DNA of 64,000 nt from Azospirillum halopraeferens DSM 3675 (GTDB lineage Bacteria; Pseudomonadota; Alphaproteobacteria; Azospirillales; Azospirillaceae), in NCBI RefSeq assembly GCF_000429625.1, contig NZ_KE386928.1:39913-103912 (forward strand). The letters run 5' to 3'. Positions within the stretch are counted from its first letter, which is position 1, and each line of letters begins with the position of its first letter. A program made the position numbers and the translations under genes. Below the pieces are notes generated by a model. The model worked only from the letters and a program-made list of their open reading frames with translations. It was not told the DNA's origin and did not search any database. Below are positions 8,613-16,693 of this stretch, piece by piece.

Positions 8613-9908
8613 TCACGGCCCCGTCCGGCGCTCCGCGAAGCGGTCGAACAGGTCGGGGTCGCCCATCTGCCCGCCCTTGAGCATCACCGGCAGGTCGGGA
8701 CGGCCCGGCCGGTGACCGGCGCAGACGGCGACGCCGCGGCCGAGACCGGCGCGGTAAGACAGGGCGGTGAAGCCGAGGCGGCGGACGATGACGCTGGAGG
8801 TGTCACCCCCCGCGACTCCCAGGGCGCCGACCGGTGCCGCGTCGAAGATGTCGGCCGTCAGGTCGGCGAGACGGCGCGCCAGGGTGAGGGCGTTGACGCT
8901 GTAGGCGCGGTCCGGCTCCAGATGCGCCAGCGCGTGGCGCCCGGCGCGCAGGTGGTCCGCCACCGCCGCGACGATGCGCCCGGCGCCGACGGCGTTGGCG
9001 ATGGCATCCGGCGGGACGGCGACGCGGGCGAACCGGCCGGCCGCCGCCACCTGCGCCGCGGTCACGGCGGAGCGGCTGCCGGCAACGATCAGGCAGGGGC
9101 CGGCGGCGGCGCGGGTCGCAGCGGGACCCTCCTCGGGGACGGGTCGGCGAAGGGGGGCGGAGCCGGTCAGCGCCTCGGCGACGCTGCTCGCTCCCACCAG
9201 CAGGATCGGTCGCCCGCCGGTGTCGAGGCGCCGCAGCGCCGCGCCGATGACCGGGAGCTGCGCGGTCGCGGCGACGTCGAGCAGCACGCCCCGATCCTCT
9301 GCCGCCGGGGCGGCCAGCCGGTCGGCCAGGGCCGCGGCGTCGTCGCCGATGTCGGTCCAGGGGATCGCGGCGAGGCCGTCGAGTCCCTGGGCGGCCAGGT
9401 GCAGCCGCAGATCGGACTCGGCCATGGGCGTCGTCGGGTGCCGGCACATCACGGGGTGGCGGTCGATGCGGTGCACCGTGCCGTCCGCGGCGGCGGCGAA
9501 GAGGTGGCCGAACAGGCAATAGCGTCCCAGCCCGGGCTGGCCGCCGATCACGGCGACCAGGGCCGGCCCCGTGCCGGCGGCGAGGGCGCCCACGGCGGCG
9601 CCGATGCTGCCGGTGTCAGGGGCGCTGTCGAAGGTGGAGCAGACCTTGTAGTGGATGAAGCGGGGCGCCAGGGCCGCCACCGCCCCGGCGATGGCGCCGG
9701 CCCGGTGCGTGATGGTCGTGGCGTCGAGGGCGCGCAGCTCCGTCGCCACGCCGACGGCGTCCGGGCCGAGCGATGCCACGTCGGCCGGGTCCGGCGGATC
9801 GAGGAACAGCCGGGTCCGGAGGCCGGCGCGCGCCAGCGTCGCCAGGGTGTCCGACGCGCCGGTGAAGTCGTCGCCGACGAAGACGATCTCCGGACCGCCG
9901 CCGCTCAT
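8613..9908 (-). CDS. DUF1537 four-carbon acid sugar kinase family protein (OiaK-like)
   Basis: A 431-residue kinase of the DUF1537 family, with the N-terminal VFVGDDFTGASDT motif and the C-terminal nucleotide-binding GVAGGDTSSVIVRRLG motif. Family members phosphorylate tetronates, 3-oxo-tetronates or 3-oxo-isoapionate (OtnK, DtnK, OiaK). Its ATG overlaps the stop of the RuBisCO-like gene upstream (ATGA), so kinase and RuBisCO-like protein are translationally coupled. That pairing is what is described for the 3-oxo-isoapionate branch of D-apiose catabolism. The substrate is therefore inferred from context, not from residues. It is the last gene of the TRAP/VOC operon. Confidence 0.85.
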   Translation of the reverse strand: MSGGGPEIVFVGDDFTGASDTLATLARAGLRTRLFLDPPDPADVASLGPDAVGVATELRALDATTITHRAGAIAGAVAALAPRFIHYKVCSTFDSAPDTGSIGAAVGALAAGTGPALVAVIGGQPGLGRYCLFGHLFAAAADGTVHRIDRHPVMCRHPTTPMAESDLRLHLAAQGLDGLAAIPWTDIGDDAAALADRLAAPAAEDRGVLLDVAATAQLPVIGAALRRLDTGGRPILLVGASSVAEALTGSAPLRRPVPEEGPAATRAAAGPCLIVAGSRSAVTAAQVAAAGRFARVAVPPDAIANAVGAGRIVAAVADHLRAGRHALAHLEPDRAYSVNALTLARRLADLTADIFDAAPVGALGVAGGDTSSVIVRRLGFTALSYRAGLGRGVAVCAGHRPGRPDLPVMLKGGQMGDPDLFDRFAERRTGP

Positions 9909-11179
9909 GACCCGAAGAACTCCAGCGCCGCCCGCAGCGCGTGGCGGGTCTGCGCACCGTCGGCCAGATCGCGGCCCTCCGCCACCACCTCGTACGCCTC
10001 GCGCAGGCTGCGCACGCCGGCCGCCGGCCCGTCGGGGTGGGCGAGGATGCCGCCGCCGGCCATGAACAGGAAGTCGGGGGACCCCACCGCGGCGGCGGTG
10101 CCGGGCAGGGTGCCCGCCCACTGGCCGGAGGAGAACGCCGGCAGCACCGCGTCGCCGTCGTCCGCGGCGTCCGCCGCCAGCCCGGTCAGGCAGCGCCGGG
10201 CCGCCGCCTCCACCTCCTCCGCCGCGTCGGAGAACTTGCCGCCGATGCCGTGGACGTGCATGTGGTCCACCCCGGCCAGCCGGTAGAGGGTCTGGTAGGC
10301 GTCGAAGCCGATGCCCAGCATGGGGTGGCGTGCCAGCGCGCCGAAGCCGTTGCGGTGGCCGTGCAGGGCCAGCGGCGTCCAGCGGCGCAGCGTCTCGGTG
10401 CCCGACAGGCCGATCCAGTTCAGGCTGGCCATGACGCAGCTTCCGCCCTCGCGCTCCACCAGGTCGGCGTGACGGCGCATGGCGTCGGTCTCGTCGGTGA
10501 TGTTGAAGGCGACCATGACCTCGCGGCCCGTCCGTTCCCGGTACGCCCGCACTCTGGCCATCACCGCCGGCACGCGCAGGGCCAGCGGCGCGTGGTCGGG
10601 GTCGGCGCAGATCTCGTCGTCCTTGATGAAATCGACGCCGGCCTCGCACAGCACGGCCACCAGGTCGGCGACCGCCTCGGCCGACAGGCCGACGTTGGGC
10701 TTGATGATCGTGCCGAACAGCGGCCGGCCGTGCACCCCCAGCCGCTCGCGCGTGCCCCGCACCCCCAGCCGCGGCCGCTCGAACCGGTCGCGGTGGGACG
10801 CGGGGACGTCGACGGACAGCAGCCGCAGCCCCGTCACCTCGCCCAGGTCGTAGAGGTTGCCGGCCACCGTGGCGGCCAGGGTCGGCAGGTTGCGGCCGAT
10901 GTTCGCCACGGGATAGGCGATGCGCACGCGGGCGCGCCGCCACGGGCCGCCGGTACCCCGGCGCTCCAGGTAGGCGCTGGCGAGGCTCGGGCCGGCGGCG
11001 GGCTCCTCCTCCTCCACCGCCAGCACGGTGGCGCCGGCACGCCGGCGCAGCTCGTCGGTTTCGCCGGCCACGCGCACGAAGGTGCCGCAGCTCTGCTCGC
11101 CGGCCATGATGGCGGCGACGCGCGCGGGATCCAGAGGGGTTTCGATACGGTAGGTCGCCTCCACGGCATCCGGGCTCAT
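9905..11179 (-). CDS. RuBisCO-like protein (form IV; OiaX/OiaT-type candidate)
   Basis: A 424-residue RuBisCO large-chain homologue. It keeps the N-terminal alpha/beta domain, LFGTIIKPNVGLS (canonical loop TxKPK altered to KPN), the metal-ligand motif GVDFIKDDE with the carbamylatable lysine, HVHGIGGKF and the GGGILAHPDGP phosphate loop. Replacement of other canonical RuBisCO residues and the operon place it among RuBisCO-like proteins and not CO2-fixing enzymes. Located between a VOC protein and a DUF1537 kinase, it most resembles 3-oxo-isoapionate-4-phosphate decarboxylase or transcarboxylase/hydrolase, acting on the kinase product. A methionine-salvage enolase is less likely because no salvage genes are nearby. 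Confidence 0.85.
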   Translation of the reverse strand: MSPDAVEATYRIETPLDPARVAAIMAGEQSCGTFVRVAGETDELRRRAGATVLAVEEEEPAAGPSLASAYLERRGTGGPWRRARVRIAYPVANIGRNLPTLAATVAGNLYDLGEVTGLRLLSVDVPASHRDRFERPRLGVRGTRERLGVHGRPLFGTIIKPNVGLSAEAVADLVAVLCEAGVDFIKDDEICADPDHAPLALRVPAVMARVRAYRERTGREVMVAFNITDETDAMRRHADLVEREGGSCVMASLNWIGLSGTETLRRWTPLALHGHRNGFGALARHPMLGIGFDAYQTLYRLAGVDHMHVHGIGGKFSDAAEEVEAAARRCLTGLAADAADDGDAVLPAFSSGQWAGTLPGTAAAVGSPDFLFMAGGGILAHPDGPAAGVRSLREAYEVVAEGRDLADGAQTRHALRAALEFFGS

Positions 11180-11187
11180 GGCGGGCC

Positions 11188-11727
11188 TCACAGGGTGGAG
11201 AGGTCGGGGAAGGGCCGCACGGGTTCCGTGCCGTCCCAGCCGAGGGAGGAGTCGCGGATCAGGTCGAACAGGCGCCCCTTGGGTCCCATCACCTCCGACA
11301 GCTCGATCACCGTGCCGGGATGGGCCTCGCGGTCGAAATAGACGAAACGGCCGTTGGCGCCGACGCAGCCGCTCATCTTCACGCGGAAGCCCTCGGACTC
11401 CATGCGGGCGAGGTCGGCGTCGAAGCTGCGGGTCCAGTAGGCCACGTGCTGCAGCCCGCGGTGGCCGGCCAGCTTGAAATCGCGGTACATGGACGGGGCG
11501 TCGTTGCGCGTCTCGATCAGTTCCACCTGGAGCGGGCCGCTGTTGGCCAGCGCCACGGCGTTGTGCACCTCGTAGCGGCGGCCGTCGTAGGTGTAGTCCT
11601 CGATCGGGACCTTCGGGTTGTAGAACCACGGGCCGACGCCCATGACGCGGGACCAGTGGTCCATCGCGGCTTCGATGTCGTCGACGACGTATCCGAGCTG
11701 GCGGATCTCGCCCAGGAAGCGGCTCAT
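11188..11727 (-). CDS. VOC (glyoxalase/dioxygenase superfamily) protein
   Basis: A 179-residue vicinal-oxygen-chelate protein. It starts MSRFLGEIRQLGYVVDD and has the paired beta-alpha-beta modules; HRGLQHVAYWTRSFD and PGTVIELSEV are the metal-binding strands, with His and Glu as likely ligands. The closest annotated style is the methylmalonyl-CoA epimerase/glyoxalase group. Sitting inside the TRAP-kinase-RuBisCO-like operon, it could isomerise, epimerise or cleave the imported acid before phosphorylation. That would fill the step normally done by a dehydrogenase or isomerase, neither of which is present here. Function is inferred from position. Confidence 0.8.
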   Translation of the reverse strand: MSRFLGEIRQLGYVVDDIEAAMDHWSRVMGVGPWFYNPKVPIEDYTYDGRRYEVHNAVALANSGPLQVELIETRNDAPSMYRDFKLAGHRGLQHVAYWTRSFDADLARMESEGFRVKMSGCVGANGRFVYFDREAHPGTVIELSEVMGPKGRLFDLIRDSSLGWDGTEPVRPFPDLSTL

Positions 11728-11735
11728 CGGGAACC

Positions 11736-13013
11736 CTATTGAAGGAAGAGGTTGGGAAGCCACGTCGACACCGCCGGCACGGCCGAGACGACGAGCAGGG
11801 AGGCAAGCAGCGCGATCAGGAACGGCAGGGTGCCGCGGATCACCGCATGGACCGGCATGCGGGCGACGATCGCCACCATGTAGAGGCTCATGCCCAGCGG
11901 CGGCGTCAGCAGCCCGACCATGAGGTTGAGCACGAAGACGATGCCCAGTTGCAGGGGGTCGACCCCGGCCATGTGCAGCGCCGGCGCCACGATCGGCGCG
12001 ATGATCAGGATGGCCGCGATGGATTCCAGCACCATGCCGACCAGCAGCAGCAGCACGTTCACCAGCAGCAGCAGGACCAGCGGGTCGTCGGACAGGCCCA
12101 GCAGGAAGGCGCCCGCCAGGGCCGGCACCCGGTCGAAGGTCAGCACCCAGGCGAACACCGCGGCGGTGGACACGATGAAGAGGATGCCGGAGGTGGCCTC
12201 CACCGTCTCGCGCAGGCTGTCCCACACCTTGCGCAGGGTCAGCGTGCGGTAGACGGCGAAGCCGATCAGCAGGGCGTAGGCGACGGTGACGCCGGCCACC
12301 TCCGTCGGTCCGAACAGGCCGCTCAACAGGCCGCCGATCAGCAGCACCGGGGCGAGCAGGGCGGGCAGGGAGACCAGCGCCTTGCCGGCGATGGCGGCGG
12401 CGGAGGGGCGCACGTCGTCGCGCGGCAGCCCGCGCAGGCGCGCGATCACCGCCACCTGCACCATCAGGCACAGCGTGATGAGGATGGCCGGCACGATGCC
12501 CGCCAGCAGCAGCTTCACCGCCGAGACATTGGTGACGCTGGCGTAGATGATGATGGGAATGGACGGCGGGAAGATCGGCCCGATGGTCGCCGCCGCCGCG
12601 GTGATGCCCGCGGCGAAGGGCTTGCGGTAGCCCTGCGCCGTCATCTGGTCGATCTGGATCTTGCCCAGCGCGCCGATGTCGGCCAGCGCCGCGCCGGACA
12701 CGCCGGAGAAGATCAGGCTGACCAGGATGGACACCTGCGCCACGCCGCCGCGGATGCGGCCGACGATCAGCCGCACCAGGTCGAAGAGGTGGGTGGTGAC
12801 GCCCATGGCGTTGAGCAGGGTCGCCGCCAGGATGAACAGGGGCACGGCCAGCAGCGGCGTGGAGTCCAGGGCGTTGACCGCACGCTGGGCCAGCACATTG
12901 ACCGGCAGGTCGAAGCCGACGATCACCAGGGCCGAGGCCAGGCCGAGCGACGCGGCGATCGGCACCCCCAGCGCCAGCAGTGCCACGAAGAGGAGGAGCA
13001 GGACCACGCTCAC
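11736..13013 (-). CDS. dctM: TRAP transporter large permease, DctM family
   Basis: A 425-residue membrane protein of normal DctM length with about 12-13 hydrophobic segments and the family motifs GVSGAALADIGALG, AAAATIGPIFPPSIP and NLMVGLLTPPLGMSLY. It forms the ion-coupled channel of a TRAP importer with the small permease and the periplasmic binding protein. The GTG start overlaps the dctQ stop (GTGA). The open frame continues 64 codons further upstream, but those residues are the antisense-like overlap with dctQ. The likely substrate is a sugar acid, given the kinase and RuBisCO-like genes downstream. Confidence 0.92.
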   Translation of the reverse strand: MSVVLLLLFVALLALGVPIAASLGLASALVIVGFDLPVNVLAQRAVNALDSTPLLAVPLFILAATLLNAMGVTTHLFDLVRLIVGRIRGGVAQVSILVSLIFSGVSGAALADIGALGKIQIDQMTAQGYRKPFAAGITAAAATIGPIFPPSIPIIIYASVTNVSAVKLLLAGIVPAILITLCLMVQVAVIARLRGLPRDDVRPSAAAIAGKALVSLPALLAPVLLIGGLLSGLFGPTEVAGVTVAYALLIGFAVYRTLTLRKVWDSLRETVEATSGILFIVSTAAVFAWVLTFDRVPALAGAFLLGLSDDPLVLLLLVNVLLLLVGMVLESIAAILIIAPIVAPALHMAGVDPLQLGIVFVLNLMVGLLTPPLGMSLYMVAIVARMPVHAVIRGTLPFLIALLASLLVVSAVPAVSTWLPNLFLQ

Positions 13014-13525
13014 GGCATTTCCCCTTCCTCCGCACCGGCGCGCAGCGCCGGGTCGACGATGCGGGCCAGCGTGACCAGCCCCGTCAGCAGGTAGCCGGCG
13101 ACGACCGGCGCGTAGAACAGCCAGTTGGGCATTCCCAGGGCCGGCGTGACGAAGCCGCCGGCCCGCCCAAGGAAGGCGTGGAGGGCATAGAGCGTCAGCC
13201 CGCACAGGGCGAAGACCAGCAGTTCGTTGACGATGCCGATCGCCCGCCGCCCGCGCGCGGGCAGGGCCCGGGCCAGCAGGTCGACCGCCACGTGCTGCCC
13301 GCGCAGGGCCAGGACCGGGATGGCCAGGAACACCAGCGCGATGCCGGAGAAGCGGGCCAGCTCGTCCGCCCAGGCCATGCCCTGGTTGAACAGGTTGCGG
13401 CCCGCCACCTGGGCGACGACCAGGCCGGTCATCAGCACCAGGAACAGGATCGCCGCCGTGCGGCAGGCGATGACGACGCCGGAGAGCGCGCGGGCGAGCG
13501 CGCTCCCCTTGCCCGGGATGGCCAT
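13010..13525 (-). CDS. dctQ: TRAP transporter small permease, DctQ family
   Basis: A 171-residue membrane protein with four hydrophobic helices and the DctQ signature (VAGRNLFNQGMAWADELAR, then GQHVAVDLLA). It partners the large permease in the inner membrane. It overlaps dctM by four bases and follows the binding-protein gene by 35 bases, so the order dctP-dctQ-dctM is one transcription unit. Confidence 0.9.
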   Translation of the reverse strand: MAIPGKGSALARALSGVVIACRTAAILFLVLMTGLVVAQVAGRNLFNQGMAWADELARFSGIALVFLAIPVLALRGQHVAVDLLARALPARGRRAIGIVNELLVFALCGLTLYALHAFLGRAGGFVTPALGMPNWLFYAPVVAGYLLTGLVTLARIVDPALRAGAEEGEMP

Positions 13526-13560
13526 GTCCGGTGCTCCCGTTTGCCGTGCCGGCCGATCCG

Positions 13561-14595
13561 TCAGGCGACCGCCCGGATCATGTCGTACAGCGCACCGTAC
13601 TTGGCGCCGAAGCGCTGCTGCACCAGGGCGCTGACCGAGGTGCGGAAGGCGTTCACGTCAAGTCCGTCCTCCGGTCCGATCACGGTCATGCCGCGCTTGC
13701 GCAGCTCCTCGGTGTCCTTGGCCTCGTTCTCCTCGATCGCCTTGGTGGCGCGGTCGCGGATCTCGGCGGAGGCCGCCATCACCGCCTCCCGGTGGGCGGG
13801 GGACAGGCGCTGCCAGGCGTCCTCGTTCATCACCACAACCTCGGCGTTGGACATGTGGCCGGTCAGCATGAGGTGCGACTGCACCTCGTAGAGCTTCACG
13901 TTGAGGATGACGTTCACCGGGTTCTCCTGGCCGGCGACGATCCCGGTGGCCAGGGCGGTCGGCACCTCGGACCAGTCGACGGGCACCGGGGCGGCGCCCA
14001 TGCCCTCGACCGCCGTGGTGTAGATGGGGAAGGGGACCGCGCGGATCTTCACGCCGGCCAGGTCGGCGGGCGTGCGCACCGGCCGGTTGGCCGTCAGGTT
14101 GCGGCGGCCGAAATAATGGGCGTAGATGACCCGGACGTTCGCCGCCTGAATCAGGCCGCGGTTCAGTTCGGTCATCACCGGCGAGTTGATGTCCATCACC
14201 TTCATCAGGTGATCGATGTCGCGGTAGAGATAGGGCGTGTCGAGCGCCGCGAAGGGCTCGTAGAGCGAGCCGATGCCACCCGCCGTGTTGTGCGAGAAGG
14301 CGATGGTGCCCAGCGACACGGCCTCCGCCAGCTCCTTCAGCTTGCCGAGCTGGGAGGACGGGAAGACCTGCACCGCCACGTCACCGCCGGAGTGCCGGCC
14401 CACCGCTTCGGCGAACCAGTCCGCCTGGGCACCGGCGACGCTCGCCGGCTCGTTGTTGTGGCCGTAGCGCAGGGTCAGTGAGGCGGCCCGGGAGTTGCCG
14501 GGGATCATCACGGCGGCGCCGGCGCCGAGGCCCAGGGCCAGCGCCGTGCGGCGGTCGGGGCAAAAGCGGCCGGAGCGGCGTGTCGTGTCGTTCAT
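13561..14595 (-). CDS. dctP: TRAP transporter substrate-binding protein, DctP family
   Basis: The 344 residues have a twin-arginine/Sec-like signal (RRTALALGLGAGAAVM, cleavage near SRAA) and the DctP fold (LRYGHNNEPASV, FPSSQLGKLKELAEAV, the conserved Arg region GVKIRAVPFPIY with R as carboxylate clamp, and ATGIVAGQENPVN). It binds an organic acid in the periplasm and passes it to DctQM. A good ribosome site (GGGAGGGAAGG) precedes the ATG. It is divergent from the LacI-type regulator across 118 bases containing a candidate operator, so expression is probably controlled by that regulator. Confidence 0.93.
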   Translation of the reverse strand: MNDTTRRSGRFCPDRRTALALGLGAGAAVMIPGNSRAASLTLRYGHNNEPASVAGAQADWFAEAVGRHSGGDVAVQVFPSSQLGKLKELAEAVSLGTIAFSHNTAGGIGSLYEPFAALDTPYLYRDIDHLMKVMDINSPVMTELNRGLIQAANVRVIYAHYFGRRNLTANRPVRTPADLAGVKIRAVPFPIYTTAVEGMGAAPVPVDWSEVPTALATGIVAGQENPVNVILNVKLYEVQSHLMLTGHMSNAEVVVMNEDAWQRLSPAHREAVMAASAEIRDRATKAIEENEAKDTEELRKRGMTVIGPEDGLDVNAFRTSVSALVQQRFGAKYGALYDMIRAVA

Positions 14596-14630
14596 CCTTC
14601 CCTCCCATGATGTGTTTTGAGGTATAGTGT

Positions 14631-14653
14631 GCGGGACCGGTCCACTGTCCCGC
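14631..14653. promoter_or_regulatory. Candidate LacI-type operator in the dctP/regulator intergenic region
   Basis: A 7-bp inverted repeat GCGGGAC...GTCCCGC encloses a shorter perfect palindrome GGACCGGTCC (14634-14643) with the central CG step typical of LacI-family operators. On the minus strand it lies just upstream of a CTATAC-like -10 (about 14623-14628), so repressor binding there would block dctP transcription. No binding evidence exists in the sequence itself. Confidence 0.5.
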
Positions 14654-14713
14654 TTGAAGCAGTTCGTTCAGGCAACGTTAGGAACATGCGACATCGAGTT
14701 CAAACGGGAAAAG

Positions 14714-15817
14714 ATGATGGATTTTGATGGACCCGCAGACGCCCCGGCCGTTGCCGCACGGGCGCCGCGGCTGAACGAGGTGGCCGCGGCGGCCGGGGTG
14801 TCCACCGCCACCGCAGACCGGGTGCTGAACCGTCGCAAGGGCGTGAAGGAACGGACCGTCCACCGGGTGCTGCAGGCCGCACTGGACCTCGGCTACCTGT
14901 CGCAGGCGGAGGCGTCGCGGCTGGCGTCGCCGCGGCCGCCCAACGCGGCCTTTCTGCTGCCCATGGGCAACAACCCCTATCTGCGCCTGCTGGGGGACAA
15001 GCTGCGCGCGCTGGCGGCGTCCAGGTCGCGCGACGGGGCCCGGGTGCGCTGCTTCTTCATCGACAGCTTCGACGCCGGCGCCCTGGCGGCGTCGATCCGC
15101 CATCAGGCGGACTGGGCCGACGGCATCGTCTTCCTGGCCATCGACCACCCGGTGGTGCGCGAGGCGGTGGAGGACGTGACGGCGGCGGGCAAGCACGTGG
15201 TCACCCTCGTTTCCGACCTGCCGCATCCGGGCCGGGCCGCCTACTTCGGCCTGGACAACCGGGCGGCCGGGCGCACCGCCGGCTATCTGCTGGGCCGCTT
15301 CTGCGGGGCGGGCGGCGGCAGCGTGGCGCTGGTGGCGGGCAGCCCCATCTACCGCGCCCATTCCGAGCGCGAGGCCGGTTTCCTCGGCCTGATCGCCGAA
15401 CGTTTCCCCGGGCTGCGGCCGGTGGGCACGCGCGAGGGGCACGACGACAGCGACGAGAACTACCGCCACGCCATCGCCCTGATGGAGCAGCACCCCGATC
15501 TGGTCGGGATCTACAACGTCGGCGGCTCGTCCCAGGGCATCGGCCGGGCGCTGCGGGAGAAGGGGCGGGCGGGGGAGGTGGTGTTCATCGGCCACGGCCT
15601 GACCCCCGACACGCGCCGGCTGCTGATCGACGGGACGATGGACGCAGTGATCAACTCCGACCCCGATGCGATCCTCGCCGGCGCCCTCGACCTGCTGCAC
15701 CGCCTGCGCCACGGCGATCCGCCGCCCGCCGCGGTCCCGCCGGTCAAGATGGACCTGTTCTTCCGCGAGAACCTGCCGGTGGCCTTCCGGCCCGCGACAG
15801 GGCAACGCCCGGCTTGA
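14714..15817 (+). CDS. LacI-family transcriptional regulator of the sugar-acid island
   Basis: A 367-residue protein with an N-terminal LacI helix-turn-helix (PRLNEVAAAAGVSTATADRVLN, quoted in part, then the hinge RKGVKERTVHRVL) followed by a periplasmic-binding-protein-like effector domain (substrate-binding type 1/4: IVFLAIDHPVV, YNVGGSSQGIGRAL). ATG at 14714 was chosen because GGGAAAAG precedes it and the HTH begins 20 residues later. It is divergent from dctP and most likely senses the imported acid or an intermediate and represses the TRAP operon. The tail lacks extra domains. Confidence 0.9.
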   Translation: MMDFDGPADAPAVAARAPRLNEVAAAAGVSTATADRVLNRRKGVKERTVHRVLQAALDLGYLSQAEASRLASPRPPNAAFLLPMGNNPYLRLLGDKLRALAASRSRDGARVRCFFIDSFDAGALAASIRHQADWADGIVFLAIDHPVVREAVEDVTAAGKHVVTLVSDLPHPGRAAYFGLDNRAAGRTAGYLLGRFCGAGGGSVALVAGSPIYRAHSEREAGFLGLIAERFPGLRPVGTREGHDDSDENYRHAIALMEQHPDLVGIYNVGGSSQGIGRALREKGRAGEVVFIGHGLTPDTRRLLIDGTMDAVINSDPDAILAGALDLLHRLRHGDPPPAAVPPVKMDLFFRENLPVAFRPATGQRPA

Positions 15818-15843
15818 CATGCAGGCAAATGCCTGCATATTGT
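15814..15843 (+). promoter_or_regulatory. Sigma-70 promoter with ArsR operator
   Basis: TTGACA at 15814-15819 overlaps the end of the LacI-type gene. A TATTGT-type -10 follows at 15838-15843 (18-base spacing). Between them lies a perfect inverted repeat, ATGCAGGCA-AA-TGCCTGCAT (15819-15838), filling the spacer. This is the expected position for autorepression by the ArsR-type protein encoded 28 bases further on. Confidence 0.75.
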
Positions 15844-15866
15844 CGGTTTGCGGACGAGGGAGAGCG

Positions 15867-16181
15867 ATGGACGCTGACAAGGTCTTCAAGGCGCTGGCCG
15901 ATCCCACACGCAGGAAACTGCTGGACCTTCTGTACGAGAAGAACGGGCAGACGCTCGGCCAGCTCTGCGAGAACCTCGACATGGCCCGTCAGTCCGCCAC
16001 CCAGCACCTCGGGATTCTCGAGGATGCCAACCTCGTGAGCACGGTCCGGCGCGGCCGGGAGAAGCTGCATTTCATCAATCCCGTACCGCTCCACGAAGTG
16101 TACGTGCGCTGGGTGCGCAAGTTCGAACACCGGCGGCTGAGCCTGCTGCACGACATCAAGAAGGACAGCGAGGGGCAGTGA
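15867..16181 (+). CDS. ArsR-family transcriptional regulator
   Basis: A 104-residue winged-helix regulator (MDADKVFKALADPTRRKLLD, LCENLDMARQSATQHLGIL, then the wing LVSTVRRGREKLHFIN). It lacks the CxC metal-binding motif of arsenic/zinc sensors and ends in the HRRLSLLHDIKK tail typical of ArsR regulators paired with SRPBCC/AHSA1 proteins. ATG is preceded by GAGGGAGA. It is the first gene of a three-gene operon (ArsR, SRPBCC, GFA) and probably binds the perfect inverted repeat in its own promoter. Confidence 0.92.
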   Translation: MDADKVFKALADPTRRKLLDLLYEKNGQTLGQLCENLDMARQSATQHLGILEDANLVSTVRRGREKLHFINPVPLHEVYVRWVRKFEHRRLSLLHDIKKDSEGQ

Positions 16182-16183
16182 CC

Positions 16184-16693
16184 ATGACCAAAGAGACCAT
16201 CAGCTTCGTCTATGTCACCTACATCGCATCGACTCCGGAGAGGGTGTTCGAGGCGATCACCCGGGCCGACATCGCGCGGCACTACTGGGGGCATGAGAAC
16301 ATCTCGGACTGGGAGCCGGGGTCGACATGGCAGCATATCCGCGACACCGCGGACCGCACCGTCGAACTCGTCGGCAAGGTCGTCGAGATCTCACCGCCCC
16401 GCCGCCTCGTTCTCACCTGGGCCGCCGCCTCGCAGGCCGACGATCCGGACGCCTACAGCCGGGTCACGTTCGAGATCGAGGAGTACGGGGACATGGCGCG
16501 CCTGACCGTCACCCACGACGAACTGCAGGCCGGAAGCGCCATGGCGAACGGCGTCACCAAAGGCTGGCCGGCCGTGCTCTCCAGCCTGAAGTCTTTTCTG
16601 GAGACAGGCCGCGGGCTGAACGTCTTCGCCGGGCCGAAGGCCACCGAATCGCGTCAGCCCGCCGGACACCGGGTCGAAGGAGCTCCATCATGA
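16184..16693 (+). CDS. SRPBCC / AHSA1-type protein
   Basis: A 169-residue START-like (AHSA1/Bet v 1 fold) protein: TYIASTPERVFEAIT, HYWGHENISDWEPGSTW, GKVVEISPPRRLVLTW, then RLTVTHDEL and the C-terminal helix GWPAVLSSLKSFLETG. Such proteins bind hydrophobic ligands and are commonly encoded directly after an ArsR regulator, as here. ATG was preferred to the overlapping GTG six bases upstream because AGGGG lies eight bases before it. The ligand is unknown. Confidence 0.9.
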   Translation: MTKETISFVYVTYIASTPERVFEAITRADIARHYWGHENISDWEPGSTWQHIRDTADRTVELVGKVVEISPPRRLVLTWAAASQADDPDAYSRVTFEIEEYGDMARLTVTHDELQAGSAMANGVTKGWPAVLSSLKSFLETGRGLNVFAGPKATESRQPAGHRVEGAPS

